Shown: one piece after another, positions 9,351 through 17,316 of the stretch
Position numbering within the stretch: position 1 is the stretch's first letter
How the letters are laid out: every line of letters starts with the position of its first letter
Assembly: GCA_041920415.1 (NCBI GenBank)
Contig: JBHGYD010000009.1
Span: forward strand, 26,152 to 90,151
Direction of reading: 5' to 3'
From: JBHGYD01 sp041920415
GTDB taxonomy: Bacteria; Bacillota; Bacilli; Bacillales; Anoxybacillaceae
DNA: 64,000 nucleotides
Notes under the pieces: model-generated
Database searches by the model: none
Seen by the model: only the letters and a program-made list of their open reading frames with translations
What the model was told of the DNA's origin: nothing
Translations under genes and position numbers: made by a program

Positions 9351-9540
9351 ACGTACCGATTTATTCCTGTTTTCATTGGACGAGGGAAAAAATAAGAGAG
9401 CAATCGACAATAATCACAATCCTCTTCTTGACATTCTCGAACGTGTTGAAACTAATCGTTGCACCTGCGAAATCAACAATCCACAAGGAAACTGTTATTT
9501 TGGAAATGTTTCTTCATTTATAAAAACAACCTTTTTCTAG
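9351..9540 (+). pseudogene. Possible degraded small Cys-containing protein gene
   Basis: An excellent ATAGGAGGAG ribosome site at 9338-9347 is followed by no ATG, GTG or TTG at normal spacing. One frame then reads through to TAG at 9538-9540 and encodes NNHNPLLDILERVETNRCTC and then EINNPQGNCYFGNVSSFI, which looks like real protein. The good ribosome site together with the absent start suggests a gene whose start was lost or that has an indel in the AAAAAA run near 9388. The product is not recognised. It converges on, and overlaps by 4 bases, the DUF1906 gene. Confidence 0.3.
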
Positions 9541-10187
9541 TATAAAAACTCTAATAAGCGACGATCAGCCAAATTGGTGTCAACCGGACAAGCTTTTGCG
9601 TCGCGCCCGTATTGCCATGCCCACACATTCGCTTTGCAATTTGGAGTAGCAGGCTGATATTTCGGAGCTTTTTGTTCTTTTGTTGTTCCAGGACGTGGGG
9701 CGGAACTCCAAATCATTGTTTGTACCGCGACTTGATTATTACGTTTAGCCGCCTCACAGTAAGCGTGAGCAAAATCTCCTTTCGTCGGGTCAGCATATAT
9801 TCCCGGACGATAAGCAGTTGGGGAAAGTGTTTCAACCCAAGCGCGAATCCATGCTTCATCGACTGCGAAAAAATCTTCAATATTCGCAAACAATACTTTA
9901 TTTTTTGGAATACCGAGGCGACGCGCATGAAAGACTGCGTTGCGCGCAACTACTTGACCATTCGCATATCCTACTGCCTCGCGAAAGTCATTGTAAATTG
10001 GCAATACTTTTACACCATGATTTCGAAGTAATGTGATTTCGTCTTTCGTTAATCCATCAGAAACGTTCGGTACGTCCGTTAAATAGCGCCCCCAAAATTT
10101 CGGATATCCGAGTTCATTTTTTACACAATAAAACGTCTGCTCCGTTACTTTCGCAGCAGAGTCAACCCCCCAAATTGTTTTCGCCAT
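9537..10187 (-). CDS. DUF1906 protein (glycoside-hydrolase-like TIM barrel)
   Basis: 216 residues. The sequence MAKTIWGVDSAAKVT, then FWGRYLTDV, NHGVKVLPIYNDF, IYADPTKGDFAHAYCEAA and the C-terminal VWAWQYGRDAKACPVDTN are features of the DUF1906/Rv2525c-like glycoside-hydrolase-like domain found in peptidoglycan- or spore-associated proteins. There is no signal peptide, so secretion would need another route or the protein acts on the forespore. An AAGGAAGGG ribosome site precedes the ATG. The substrate is unknown. Confidence 0.8.
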   Translation of the reverse strand: MAKTIWGVDSAAKVTEQTFYCVKNELGYPKFWGRYLTDVPNVSDGLTKDEITLLRNHGVKVLPIYNDFREAVGYANGQVVARNAVFHARRLGIPKNKVLFANIEDFFAVDEAWIRAWVETLSPTAYRPGIYADPTKGDFAHAYCEAAKRNNQVAVQTMIWSSAPRPGTTKEQKAPKYQPATPNCKANVWAWQYGRDAKACPVDTNLADRRLLEFLY

Positions 10188-10236
10188 TTTTACCCTTCCT
10201 TTCCACTTCCATTTTCTCTATATATATGACTTTGAG

Positions 10237-10255
10237 CGTTTGTCTTATACAAACG
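10237..10255. promoter_or_regulatory. Inverted repeat between divergent genes, candidate operator
   Basis: CGTTTGT-CTTAT-ACAAACG, 7-bp arms with a 5-base spacer, in the divergent region between the DUF1906 gene and the truncated TetR gene. TetR-family operators often have this form. A TATAAT box follows near 10280. Confidence 0.4.
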
Positions 10256-10347
10256 TCACATCTTATTAGAAATAAATGTTATAATAATAGGAAATATAGG
10301 CTATTATTTACTAGGAAATGCAGACTATTTGTTTTAGGGGGAATTCA

Positions 10348-10608
10348 ATGAATAGGCAGAAACAAAAAGAAAGAATAAAAGAGTTATTACAGCAAAAAGC
10401 GCTTGAGCTGTTTCAATCGCAAGGGTATCAAAAAACAACAGTGTTACAAATTGCAAAACGTGCGGGAGTGGCAAAAGGAACGTTTTTTAATTACTTTCGT
10501 ACAAAAGAAGAAATTTTATATTCGATTAATGAACAACATATGCAAGAGATCGATAGAGAACTACATAAATTCACAAGGGCTATATTGACATCCCTTTCGA
10601 TTGCTTAA
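10348..10608 (+). pseudogene. Truncated TetR-family regulator (DNA-binding half only)
   Basis: 86 residues starting MNRQKQKERIKELLQQKALE, with AGGGGGAATTCA as ribosome site (an upstream in-frame start at 10318 has none). The TetR helix-turn-helix is clear: LFQSQGYQKTTVLQIAKRAG then VAKGTFFNYFRTKEEIL. TetR proteins are normally about 190 residues; here the ligand-binding and dimerisation domain is missing after residue 86. A terminator follows shortly after, so the rest was deleted rather than displaced. A DNA-binding fragment is conceivable but unlikely to work as a normal repressor. Confidence 0.75.
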
Positions 10609-10662
10609 TTAATAGATAAGACGTTTTTTAGTATAGGAATTAAAAATAAATAGTATCTCAAA

Positions 10663-10699
10663 AAAAGGTGAGACACCCTCGTGTGGTTTCTCACCTTTT
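10663..10699 (-). terminator. Terminator of the KinB-like kinase gene
   Basis: 11-bp stem AAAAGGTGAGA / TCTCACCTTTT with an inner CAC/GTG pairing. It lies right after the kinase stop, with A's on the left giving a U-run on the minus transcript. Confidence 0.85.
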
Positions 10700-11953
10700 C
10701 TATTTCTTCGTTATTAGTGGCAATGTAATTTCAACGCATGTCCCTTTTCCTTTACGACTAGTATAATGAATGGTGCCTCCCATTTCGCGAATGAGACGAT
10801 TCGAAATCATGCTGCCTAATCCCGTTCCTTTCGATTTCGTTGTATAGTAAGGGAGTCCGATTTTTTTCAACTCTTCTTCCGTCATCCCTTTTCCGGTATC
10901 TTCAATAATCACTTTCACCGTACCACGATGAACGCCTGCTTCCGTTGTAATTTTTACAATTCCGCTTCCGTCAATCGCTTCAATCGCATTTTTTATAATA
11001 TTCATCAATGACTGTTTCAAATATTGTTCATCGCCCCAAACGCAATATTTGCCGCTGCTCGTACATTCAAAAGAAACATTAGCGAACGCGCCTAGTGGAC
11101 GAAGCAAATTGACGCAATCATATAATACTTTATTCAAGTCGATAGGCTGCAAATGAAAATCGGTTGGTTTCGCTAATTTTAAATAATCGGTAATAATTTT
11201 ATTAGCCCGATCTAACTCTTCTAAAATGAGCGGAGCAAATTGTTTCAACCGTTCATCCTGTGCATCTTGCTCAAGGAATTGAATACATCCACGAACGGTC
11301 GTAATCGGATTCCGAATCTCGTGAGCGAACGATGCGGCGATTTCACTAACCATCGCTAGCTTATCGATATATACCATTTCATCAAATTGTCTATTGTAAA
11401 TGATCAATTTTTCGATAATAAAAATTAGGACAACGTAGGTAACAAAAAAGATGAAAAAGTAAATCGCATAAAACTTCCAGTTTAAAAATGAAATCGTATA
11501 AGCAATAACAATAAAGTAAAAAACAAAATATGCGATGACAATGAGTAATGCATGCCCCCATTTATTTTTCGCTTTCCAATAAAGTGGATGAAACAATAAT
11601 GCAATCATAAAAGAACCAACGGAAACGAGCACACCAATCCAAGCAAAAGAACCCCCAATAAATAAACGCACAATGACTACAACAACCGTACATAGCCCTC
11701 CAGCTAACCAGCCAATATAAATCGTCACAACTAAAATGACAATCATTTGAAAATCAAAATGTGTTTCACCGAGTGTTTCAATCGGATAAAACATACATAA
11801 CACCGCTGCAAACGCTGAAAAAACTCCGTATACTAGTTGTTGGCGCACGGTTAATACAATCCGGTCGCGAAACGGAAAAAATAAATTCGCGTTAAACGTC
11901 AACGATAATAATATCGCAATATTGATAATGAGCGGCTTAATCATTGAAAGCAT
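10700..11953 (-). CDS. kinB: KinB-like sporulation histidine kinase
   Basis: 417 residues. The first about 185 residues form six hydrophobic segments with the 5TMR-LYT character of KinB (YPIETLGETHFDFQMI, then IGWLAGG). A HisKA domain with SFAHEIRNPITTVRGC (about residue 205) and a HATPase domain with NIIKNAIEA, DTGKGMTEEE and STGLGS-type motifs follow. KinB phosphorylates Spo0F at the start of sporulation. No PAS domain is present and the kinase core is of the KinB/C/D type. The KapB lipoprotein partner gene known from B. subtilis is not adjacent. Assignment to KinB rather than another sporulation kinase rests on the membrane part. Confidence 0.75.
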   Translation of the reverse strand: MLSMIKPLIINIAILLSLTFNANLFFPFRDRIVLTVRQQLVYGVFSAFAAVLCMFYPIETLGETHFDFQMIVILVVTIYIGWLAGGLCTVVVVIVRLFIGGSFAWIGVLVSVGSFMIALLFHPLYWKAKNKWGHALLIVIAYFVFYFIVIAYTISFLNWKFYAIYFFIFFVTYVVLIFIIEKLIIYNRQFDEMVYIDKLAMVSEIAASFAHEIRNPITTVRGCIQFLEQDAQDERLKQFAPLILEELDRANKIITDYLKLAKPTDFHLQPIDLNKVLYDCVNLLRPLGAFANVSFECTSSGKYCVWGDEQYLKQSLMNIIKNAIEAIDGSGIVKITTEAGVHRGTVKVIIEDTGKGMTEEELKKIGLPYYTTKSKGTGLGSMISNRLIREMGGTIHYTSRKGKGTCVEITLPLITKK

Positions 11954-12112
11954 TCTCGATTTCCCCCGTTAATCAATCCATCGCCCCTCATTGTATCATA
12001 AATGAAATGATTCGTTACATTGTTTTTTTCAATATAATCTTGTTGAAAATAAACCAGCGCTGATCGAAAAAATCTAACAAAATATTACCGTTTTTCAAAA
12101 TGCTCATAAACT

Positions 12113-12150
12113 AAAAACACGCTGGCTCTCCTTTCGCCAAGCGTGTTTTT
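12113..12150. terminator. Terminator of the propeller gene
   Basis: Stem AAAAACACGCTGGC / GCCAAGCGTGTTTTT with one bulge and a 9-base loop, five bases from the stop of the propeller gene. U-runs occur on both sides. Confidence 0.85.
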
Positions 12151-12154
12151 CATT

Positions 12155-13378
12155 TTAGTCTCTCCAGCGATGAAGTAACTGATTGTTTTCACCGCGGGCA
12201 AAGACGTCAAGACGGTTTCTCCCCCATGAAATCGCTGCTGGTTCTGATGTGATTCGGCCGCCGAGATGAAAAAAATCACTCCAGCGTCGTCCATCCCAAT
12301 ACTTATAAAGAAGTTCGTTATTCTCTCCTCTCGCAAAGACGTCAAGACGATTTTCTCCCCAAGAGGCAGCAGCTGGGCTTGATGTAAGCCTCCCACCTAG
12401 GTCTTCCCACTCACTCCAACGACTGCCGTTCCACCATTTATGAAGTAAGGTACGCTGTGGTCCACGAGCAAAAACATCGATTCGATTTCTTCCCCATGAA
12501 ACGGCTCCAGGTGCTGAAGTTATCACTCCACCTAAATTTTCCCATTCACTCCAACGAACGCCGTCCCACCATTTATGATACAGATGTTTATCTTCTCCGC
12601 GGGCAAACACATCTAACCGATTCTCTTCCCACGATGCAACAGCAGGGCTGGAGCTTAACACCCCACCTAAATCTTCCCACTCACTCCAACGAACACCATC
12701 CCACCATTTATGAATCAATTGCTTATGGATGCCACGGGCAAAGACATCAATTCGGTTTTTCCCCCATGAAACCGCTGCAGGTGACGAAGTTAATATTCCT
12801 AAAAGATTTTCCCATTCACTCCAACGAACACCATCCCACCATTTATGAAGTAAGGTGCGATTCACTCCTCTTGCAAACACATCTAACCGATTCGGCTGCC
12901 AAGAGGCGACTGTCGGACCAGACGACAATACTCCACCTAAATTTTCCCATCTACTCCAGTCTCGCTGCGGTTGATAGCCGATATTTTCTAATACAGCTCG
13001 AATAATCACTTTGAATATTTGTTCGATATCTTTTTCAGGAACGCGGTACGCTTGCAGGACAACAAACATCCACGGAGCTTTTGTTTTTAACAGTTGAAAA
13101 AGTCGATGAATTCGCTGTTGAAGTGCTCCACTCTCATCGTTCTTATTCTCGAGTACCGTTTGTACAATCACACGAAACATATAGCGAGATACATTGCGCG
13201 GGACATAATATTGTTGTAGCTTTACATATAATGGTTGTAACGTCGGGCGAATCATACGCCAAATGTCATCAAACCCTTGATTTCGCTCGCATTGTTGACG
13301 ATCGTAGTAATCGACTAACATTTCCGTAAATCCCGGCACATACGATGGAAACACACCATACGGATCAAGACGATACAT
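12155..13378 (-). CDS. Six-repeat PLL-like beta-propeller protein with helical N-domain
   Basis: 407 residues from ATG 13378 (ribosome site AAGGAGGGGGC; an upstream in-frame ATG at 13402 overlaps that site). Residues 1-140 are a helical domain that itself looks duplicated (IWRMIRPTLQPL and LFQLLKTKAPWM, each followed by a YxVPxxx...FxVI stretch). Residues 141-407 are six repeats of 45 residues on the pattern WSEWENLGG...SSP...SWG.NR.DVFARG....L.HKWWDG. This is the motif of PLL/AFL-type propeller lectins that bind sugars on blade-edge Trp and Arg residues. There is no signal peptide. The ligand and cell location are unknown; a spore-surface role is only a guess. Confidence 0.8.
   Translation of the reverse strand: MYRLDPYGVFPSYVPGFTEMLVDYYDRQQCERNQGFDDIWRMIRPTLQPLYVKLQQYYVPRNVSRYMFRVIVQTVLENKNDESGALQQRIHRLFQLLKTKAPWMFVVLQAYRVPEKDIEQIFKVIIRAVLENIGYQPQRDWSRWENLGGVLSSGPTVASWQPNRLDVFARGVNRTLLHKWWDGVRWSEWENLLGILTSSPAAVSWGKNRIDVFARGIHKQLIHKWWDGVRWSEWEDLGGVLSSSPAVASWEENRLDVFARGEDKHLYHKWWDGVRWSEWENLGGVITSAPGAVSWGRNRIDVFARGPQRTLLHKWWNGSRWSEWEDLGGRLTSSPAAASWGENRLDVFARGENNELLYKYWDGRRWSDFFHLGGRITSEPAAISWGRNRLDVFARGENNQLLHRWRD
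12158..12958 (-). repeat. Six tandem 135-bp coding repeats
   Basis: The six propeller repeats are also visible at DNA level, for example CCACTTATG-type WWDG codons every 135 bases. Odd repeats carry NRLDVFARG and repeats 2 and 4 carry NRIDVFARG, pointing to expansion by a two-repeat unit. Confidence 0.8.
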
Positions 13379-13519
13379 AAGCCCCCTCCTTTTATCAAAC
13401 ATCCTATCATTCTATCGTATGATGCTGTCCAACGAGATAGTCCATTTTCGTTGTAACTATATGAACTTTGATTATAATAGATATATCCTCATTATTTAGA
13501 AAAAAAGGAGAAAGCGACC

Positions 13520-15028
13520 ATGAGAAAAAAAGAAAGTAAAAAAGGCTTTGTCGTTGCCGGCTTGCTGCTTGGTATTTTGATGGCAGCAATGGACAATACG
13601 ATCGTCGCTACAGCGATGGGAACAATCGTTTCTGAGCTTGGCGGTCTTGATCAGTTTATTTGGGTAACGTCAGCCTATATGATTGCTAGCGTGGCTGGCA
13701 TGCCGATTTTCGGAAAGCTTTCCGATATGTACGGCCGAAAACTTTTTTATGTTTCCGGTTTGACCCTGTTTTTAATTGGCTCGATTCTTTGCGGTCTTGC
13801 TCAAGATATGGTGCAATTAAGCATTTTCCGGGCCATTCAAGGGCTTGGAGGAGGCGCCTTAATGCCGATTGCGTTTACGATTATGTTTGATACGTTTCCA
13901 CCGGAAGAGCGCGGCAAAATGTCAGGATTGTTCGGTGCCGTTTTCGGTATTTCTAGCGTATTCGGACCGCTTTTAGGCGCTTATATCACCGATTATATTG
14001 ACTGGCGCTGGGTATTTTATGTCAATGTTCCACTAGGACTTTTATCGCTTATTTTTGTGATGAAATTTTATTTCGAATCTCTCGAACATCGCGAACAAAA
14101 AATTGATTGGTGGGGAGCAATTTTGCTTATTTCCTCCGTTCTTTGTCTCATGTTCGCTCTTGAGCTTGGCGGCAAAGAATATGCATGGGACTCTGCAACC
14201 ATTATCGGTTTATTTGCCGAGTTTGCCGTGCTATTTATATTATTTTTATGGGCAGAAACAAAAGCAGAAGACCCAGTCATTCCATTCCATCTATTTAAAA
14301 GACGCCTATTTTCTACCGCTCAAGGAATTGGTTTTTTATATGGAGCAACGTTCATTCTTGGAACGATTTTTATTCCGATTTTTGTCCAAGGAGTGTATGG
14401 CGGCTCTGCAACAAACTCTGGCTTAATTTTAACGCCGATGATGCTTGGTTCTGTTGTTGGCAGCCAAATCGGTGGACGATTCGCCGCAAAAACTTCGTAT
14501 CGCAATTTAATGATCATTTCTGGCTTCTTATTTTTAACCGGTATTTATTTATTAAGTACTCTTTCCGCTGACACCGCACGTTCAATGGTTACTGTTTATA
14601 TGATTATTACAGGAATTGGTGTTGGCTTCTCCTTTCCGCTGTTAAGCATGGCAGCTGTACATGGGATCGATATGCGCCAACGCGGTACGGCAAACTCGAC
14701 GAACACATTCTTTCGTTCGATCGGCATGGCATTAGGTGTGACTATCTACGGAACGATCCAAAATCATTTACTGATGGATAAGCTTAAAAAAACGATGCCG
14801 ATGATGAATCAATTCAATCCATCTAATGATACACGTGTACTCCTATCAAAAGAAGCGCGCGCTCATATCCCACCGGAAGTTTTGAAAAACATCACCAATG
14901 CATTAGCCGACTCAATTGCTACCATGTTTACATGGGCGATCATTCCGGTCGTCATTTCCATTATTCTCATCTTTATGATGGGCCCAGCACGCTTAACCGA
15001 TCAATTCTCTACACAAACAAAAAAATAG
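13520..15028 (+). CDS. ykuC: MFS drug/proton antiporter, DHA2 (14-TM) family
   Basis: 502 residues, 14 predicted membrane segments. It has the DHA2 signatures MDNTIVATAMGTIVSELGG in TM1, GKLSDMYGRKLFY (motif A) after TM2, and SIFRAIQGLGGGALMP (motif B) in TM4, followed by GPLLGAYITDYIDWRWVFYVN (motif C region). It is an EmrB/QacA-type exporter expelling drugs or other organic cations by proton exchange. The ATG at 13520 has an AAAAAAGGAGAAAG site. The symbol follows position next to the ykyB region and is less secure than the family. Confidence 0.85.
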   Translation: MRKKESKKGFVVAGLLLGILMAAMDNTIVATAMGTIVSELGGLDQFIWVTSAYMIASVAGMPIFGKLSDMYGRKLFYVSGLTLFLIGSILCGLAQDMVQLSIFRAIQGLGGGALMPIAFTIMFDTFPPEERGKMSGLFGAVFGISSVFGPLLGAYITDYIDWRWVFYVNVPLGLLSLIFVMKFYFESLEHREQKIDWWGAILLISSVLCLMFALELGGKEYAWDSATIIGLFAEFAVLFILFLWAETKAEDPVIPFHLFKRRLFSTAQGIGFLYGATFILGTIFIPIFVQGVYGGSATNSGLILTPMMLGSVVGSQIGGRFAAKTSYRNLMIISGFLFLTGIYLLSTLSADTARSMVTVYMIITGIGVGFSFPLLSMAAVHGIDMRQRGTANSTNTFFRSIGMALGVTIYGTIQNHLLMDKLKKTMPMMNQFNPSNDTRVLLSKEARAHIPPEVLKNITNALADSIATMFTWAIIPVVISIILIFMMGPARLTDQFSTQTKK

Positions 15029-15059
15029 AGTGAAACGTTGACGGCACGCATATCAAATC

Positions 15060-15091
15060 AAAACGGAGCAGATGTTCAACTGCTCCGTTTT
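15060..15091. terminator. Bidirectional terminator between MFS and LOG-like genes
   Basis: 12-bp stem AAAACGGAGCAG / CTGCTCCGTTTT, 8-base loop, between convergent genes with A/T tracts on both sides. Confidence 0.88.
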
Positions 15092-15106
15092 GTCATATCA
15101 AAAATA

Positions 15107-15661
15107 TTAGTCCCCAATCCTTCCTGTGTTTTTCGTTTCATCGAGTCGCTCATTCGCCCGCTGAAATGCTAGCTCTACCGCTGCTTTAGCGGAATCACAA
15201 AAAGCGATTTCAACCGTGCGACGCTCATCTAAATAGCCTCCCTCATAAGCTACTTCTTTTATTTTCGCTGCCCATCCCCCTGTCGTTTCAATAATCACAA
15301 CTGGCTTTTTGTTCATATATGCCGCTGATAGTTCTCCAAGCGTTCCATTGCCGCCGCGAATCATAATGAACGCGTCAGACGAATGGACAAGAACGATGCT
15401 GCGAAAATCAAAATGGAGCCCTGTCGTAATCGGCACATCTAAATAGTCGTTCGCCACATCCGTAGAGTCTCCTGCCAAAATGCCGATCACGAGTCCGCCC
15501 GCTTCTTTTGCTCCTTTGGAGGCCGCTTCCATAACACCACTTCCCCCACCTGTTAACAACACCGCATTTCGTTTAGCAATTTCTGCTCCTACCTCTTCTG
15601 CTATTTTTCTTACCTCGTCAGGAATTTCCCCCGATTGTCCGATGACCGCAATTCGTTTCAT
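15107..15661 (-). CDS. TIGR00725 family / LOG-like Rossmann protein
   Basis: 184 residues. MKRIAVIGQSGEIPDEVRK, LLTGGGSGVMEAASKGAKE and MIRGGNGTLGELSAAY are the nucleotide-binding motifs of the TIGR00725 group, relatives of LOG (cytokinin phosphoribohydrolase) and DprA-type Rossmann folds. The PGGxGTxxE motif of true LOG appears here as RGGNGTLGE. Enzymatic activity is unproven for this subgroup; nucleotide or phosphoribosyl binding is the safe statement. Its own ribosome site (GAGGAGAAG) precedes the ATG. Confidence 0.82.
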   Translation of the reverse strand: MKRIAVIGQSGEIPDEVRKIAEEVGAEIAKRNAVLLTGGGSGVMEAASKGAKEAGGLVIGILAGDSTDVANDYLDVPITTGLHFDFRSIVLVHSSDAFIMIRGGNGTLGELSAAYMNKKPVVIIETTGGWAAKIKEVAYEGGYLDERRTVEIAFCDSAKAAVELAFQRANERLDETKNTGRIGD

Positions 15662-15725
15662 AGTATCTTCTCCTCAACTTGCTTTTTCCCTATATAAATA
15701 AATACAAGTTCTCCCTTTTCCTATT

Positions 15726-16703
15726 TTATCGATCTTTCAAATCGTTTCCTTTATGAAAACGAAACCAACCATTTCGTTTAAACCAGAAAAACATCGCAAT
15801 CGCAATGAACGCCATGAATCCCAGCACTGCAAAATAACCGTATTTCCAATGAAGCTCTGGCATATAATCAAAATTCATTCCATACACTCCAACAATAAAC
15901 GTCAACGGCATAAAAATCGTCGTAATGACCGTTAATGTCATCATAATTGTATTCATCCGATTTGAGTTCAATGACAAATAACTGTCACGAATGTCGGACG
16001 TAATTTCTCGATTCGTTTCAATCATCTCGACGAGCTTAAGAAGATGGTCATAAATATCATGAAAATAAATTTGGCGTTCTTTCATTCGTTGCAATCGATC
16101 GGAATGAATAATCCGATATAACAAATCACGCATTGGAACGATCGTTCTTCGCAGCTTTGATAAATCACTGCGGATATCGAATACTTGTTCAATAATCGAT
16201 TGAATCGTTTCATCTTTTGTGTTTTCTTCAAGCTGATTTAGCATATCTTCAATATGATAAATAGGTGGAAAATAGTCATCGACAAGCTTATCTAAAATAT
16301 GATACATCACATGAAGCGGTCCTATTTTTAATTCCTCATCGTTTTTTAATCGTCCCCATAGATAATTAATTCCTCGGATCCCTTGTTTATGGAACGAAAC
16401 GAGAAAATTTTGTCCGACAAACAAATCCACTTCTTCTGCTTCAAGCGTTTTTTGGTTAATCGCATGCAAAACAACGAACAAGTATTGTTCATAAAAATCA
16501 AGTTTTGGACGCTGAACATATTCTAAACAGTCTTCAATCGCTAACGGATGGAAATGGAAAAAATCTGCAAGTAACTTCGCTTCTTCCTCTGTAGGTTCGT
16601 TAAAATCAACCCAATACCAAGAAATGTGCGGGCTTTTTAAAGACTGTAATGGTAAGTCATAAAGGACTTTAAAATCTTTTGTCACAGCGCACGTTCGTAT
16701 CAT
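15726..16703 (-). CDS. corA: CorA-type magnesium/cobalt channel
   Basis: 325 residues starting MIRTCAVTKDFKVLYDLPLQ. A start 108 bases upstream is in frame, but an AAAGGGG site directly precedes 16703 and the shorter length fits CorA. A long cytoplasmic funnel domain is followed by two C-terminal membrane helices, the first ending in the diagnostic YGMNFDYMPE filter motif. CorA forms a pentameric Mg2+ channel at the membrane. No Mg riboswitch is evident upstream. Confidence 0.92.
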   Translation of the reverse strand: MIRTCAVTKDFKVLYDLPLQSLKSPHISWYWVDFNEPTEEEAKLLADFFHFHPLAIEDCLEYVQRPKLDFYEQYLFVVLHAINQKTLEAEEVDLFVGQNFLVSFHKQGIRGINYLWGRLKNDEELKIGPLHVMYHILDKLVDDYFPPIYHIEDMLNQLEENTKDETIQSIIEQVFDIRSDLSKLRRTIVPMRDLLYRIIHSDRLQRMKERQIYFHDIYDHLLKLVEMIETNREITSDIRDSYLSLNSNRMNTIMMTLTVITTIFMPLTFIVGVYGMNFDYMPELHWKYGYFAVLGFMAFIAIAMFFWFKRNGWFRFHKGNDLKDR

Positions 16704-16905
16704 ATAGTAAATCCCCTTTAATTCAGTCTCTTTATATATCATAACCGAAAAGGCGCTGCCTGCCAAAATCAACGAATAAATAGCACGTGAATTTCTACTG
16801 AAAATTTCCATACTTTAATTATCAAAATTTTCTTTACATTTTCGTAAAAAACAACGATAATATAAAAAAGGGAACCTTTCGTTCCCGAACAAGGGGGAGT
16901 CACAC

Positions 16906-17178
16906 ATGTACGAAAAACAATATCCTCACGAAGGCATTATGATGTTTGGGCAACCGGAAGAAAAAAATAGTTATGGTCCTCTTGCGCAAATGATTCTCGA
17001 ACAGGCGATTTTCCATTATCAAAAAAATAAATTAATGGAAAAAATCGATGAAGCGCTAGCCGCGCGAAATAAGGCGCTATTTCTAGAATTATCAGCACAA
17101 TATAATGAATTGCTAAAAAATATGGAGCGTAAACGAGGAGATCACGAAAATGGAATGCGAAGCCTCGGAACAATATAA
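16906..17178 (+). CDS. IDEAL-domain small protein
   Basis: 90 residues. The C-terminal KIDEALAARNKALFLELSAQ matches the IDEAL domain, a short helical motif named for its residues and found in small Bacillus proteins including the ComK C-terminal region. The N-terminal part (YEKQYPHEGIMMFGQP) is not recognised. A GGGGGAG ribosome site precedes the ATG. It probably acts through protein binding, for example to a Clp adaptor; this is inference. Confidence 0.8.
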   Translation: MYEKQYPHEGIMMFGQPEEKNSYGPLAQMILEQAIFHYQKNKLMEKIDEALAARNKALFLELSAQYNELLKNMERKRGDHENGMRSLGTI

Positions 17179-17195
17179 TCACCAGATAACTGACT

Positions 17196-17240
17196 AGGTG
17201 AGCTACTTCTTCATCAATAATGGAAGAAGAAAGCTCACCT
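17196..17240. terminator. Terminator after the IDEAL gene
   Basis: Stem AGGTGAGCT / AGCTCACCT extended inward by ACTTCTT / AAGAAG with small bulges, followed by TTTTAT on the plus strand. Confidence 0.75.
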
Positions 17241-17316
17241 TTTATGATTTTCGTGACAATTGACAAAGCCATGATAAAATATTGTAAAGAAATCATCATG
17301 GAAGGATGGACAGTTT

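Noticed and set aside
10318..10347. Earlier start for the TetR fragment
   Set aside because: No ribosome site before 10318; AGGGGG precedes 10348.
12457..13005. 182-codon plus-strand ORF
   Set aside because: Antisense shadow of the propeller repeats, which produce an open frame on the other strand.
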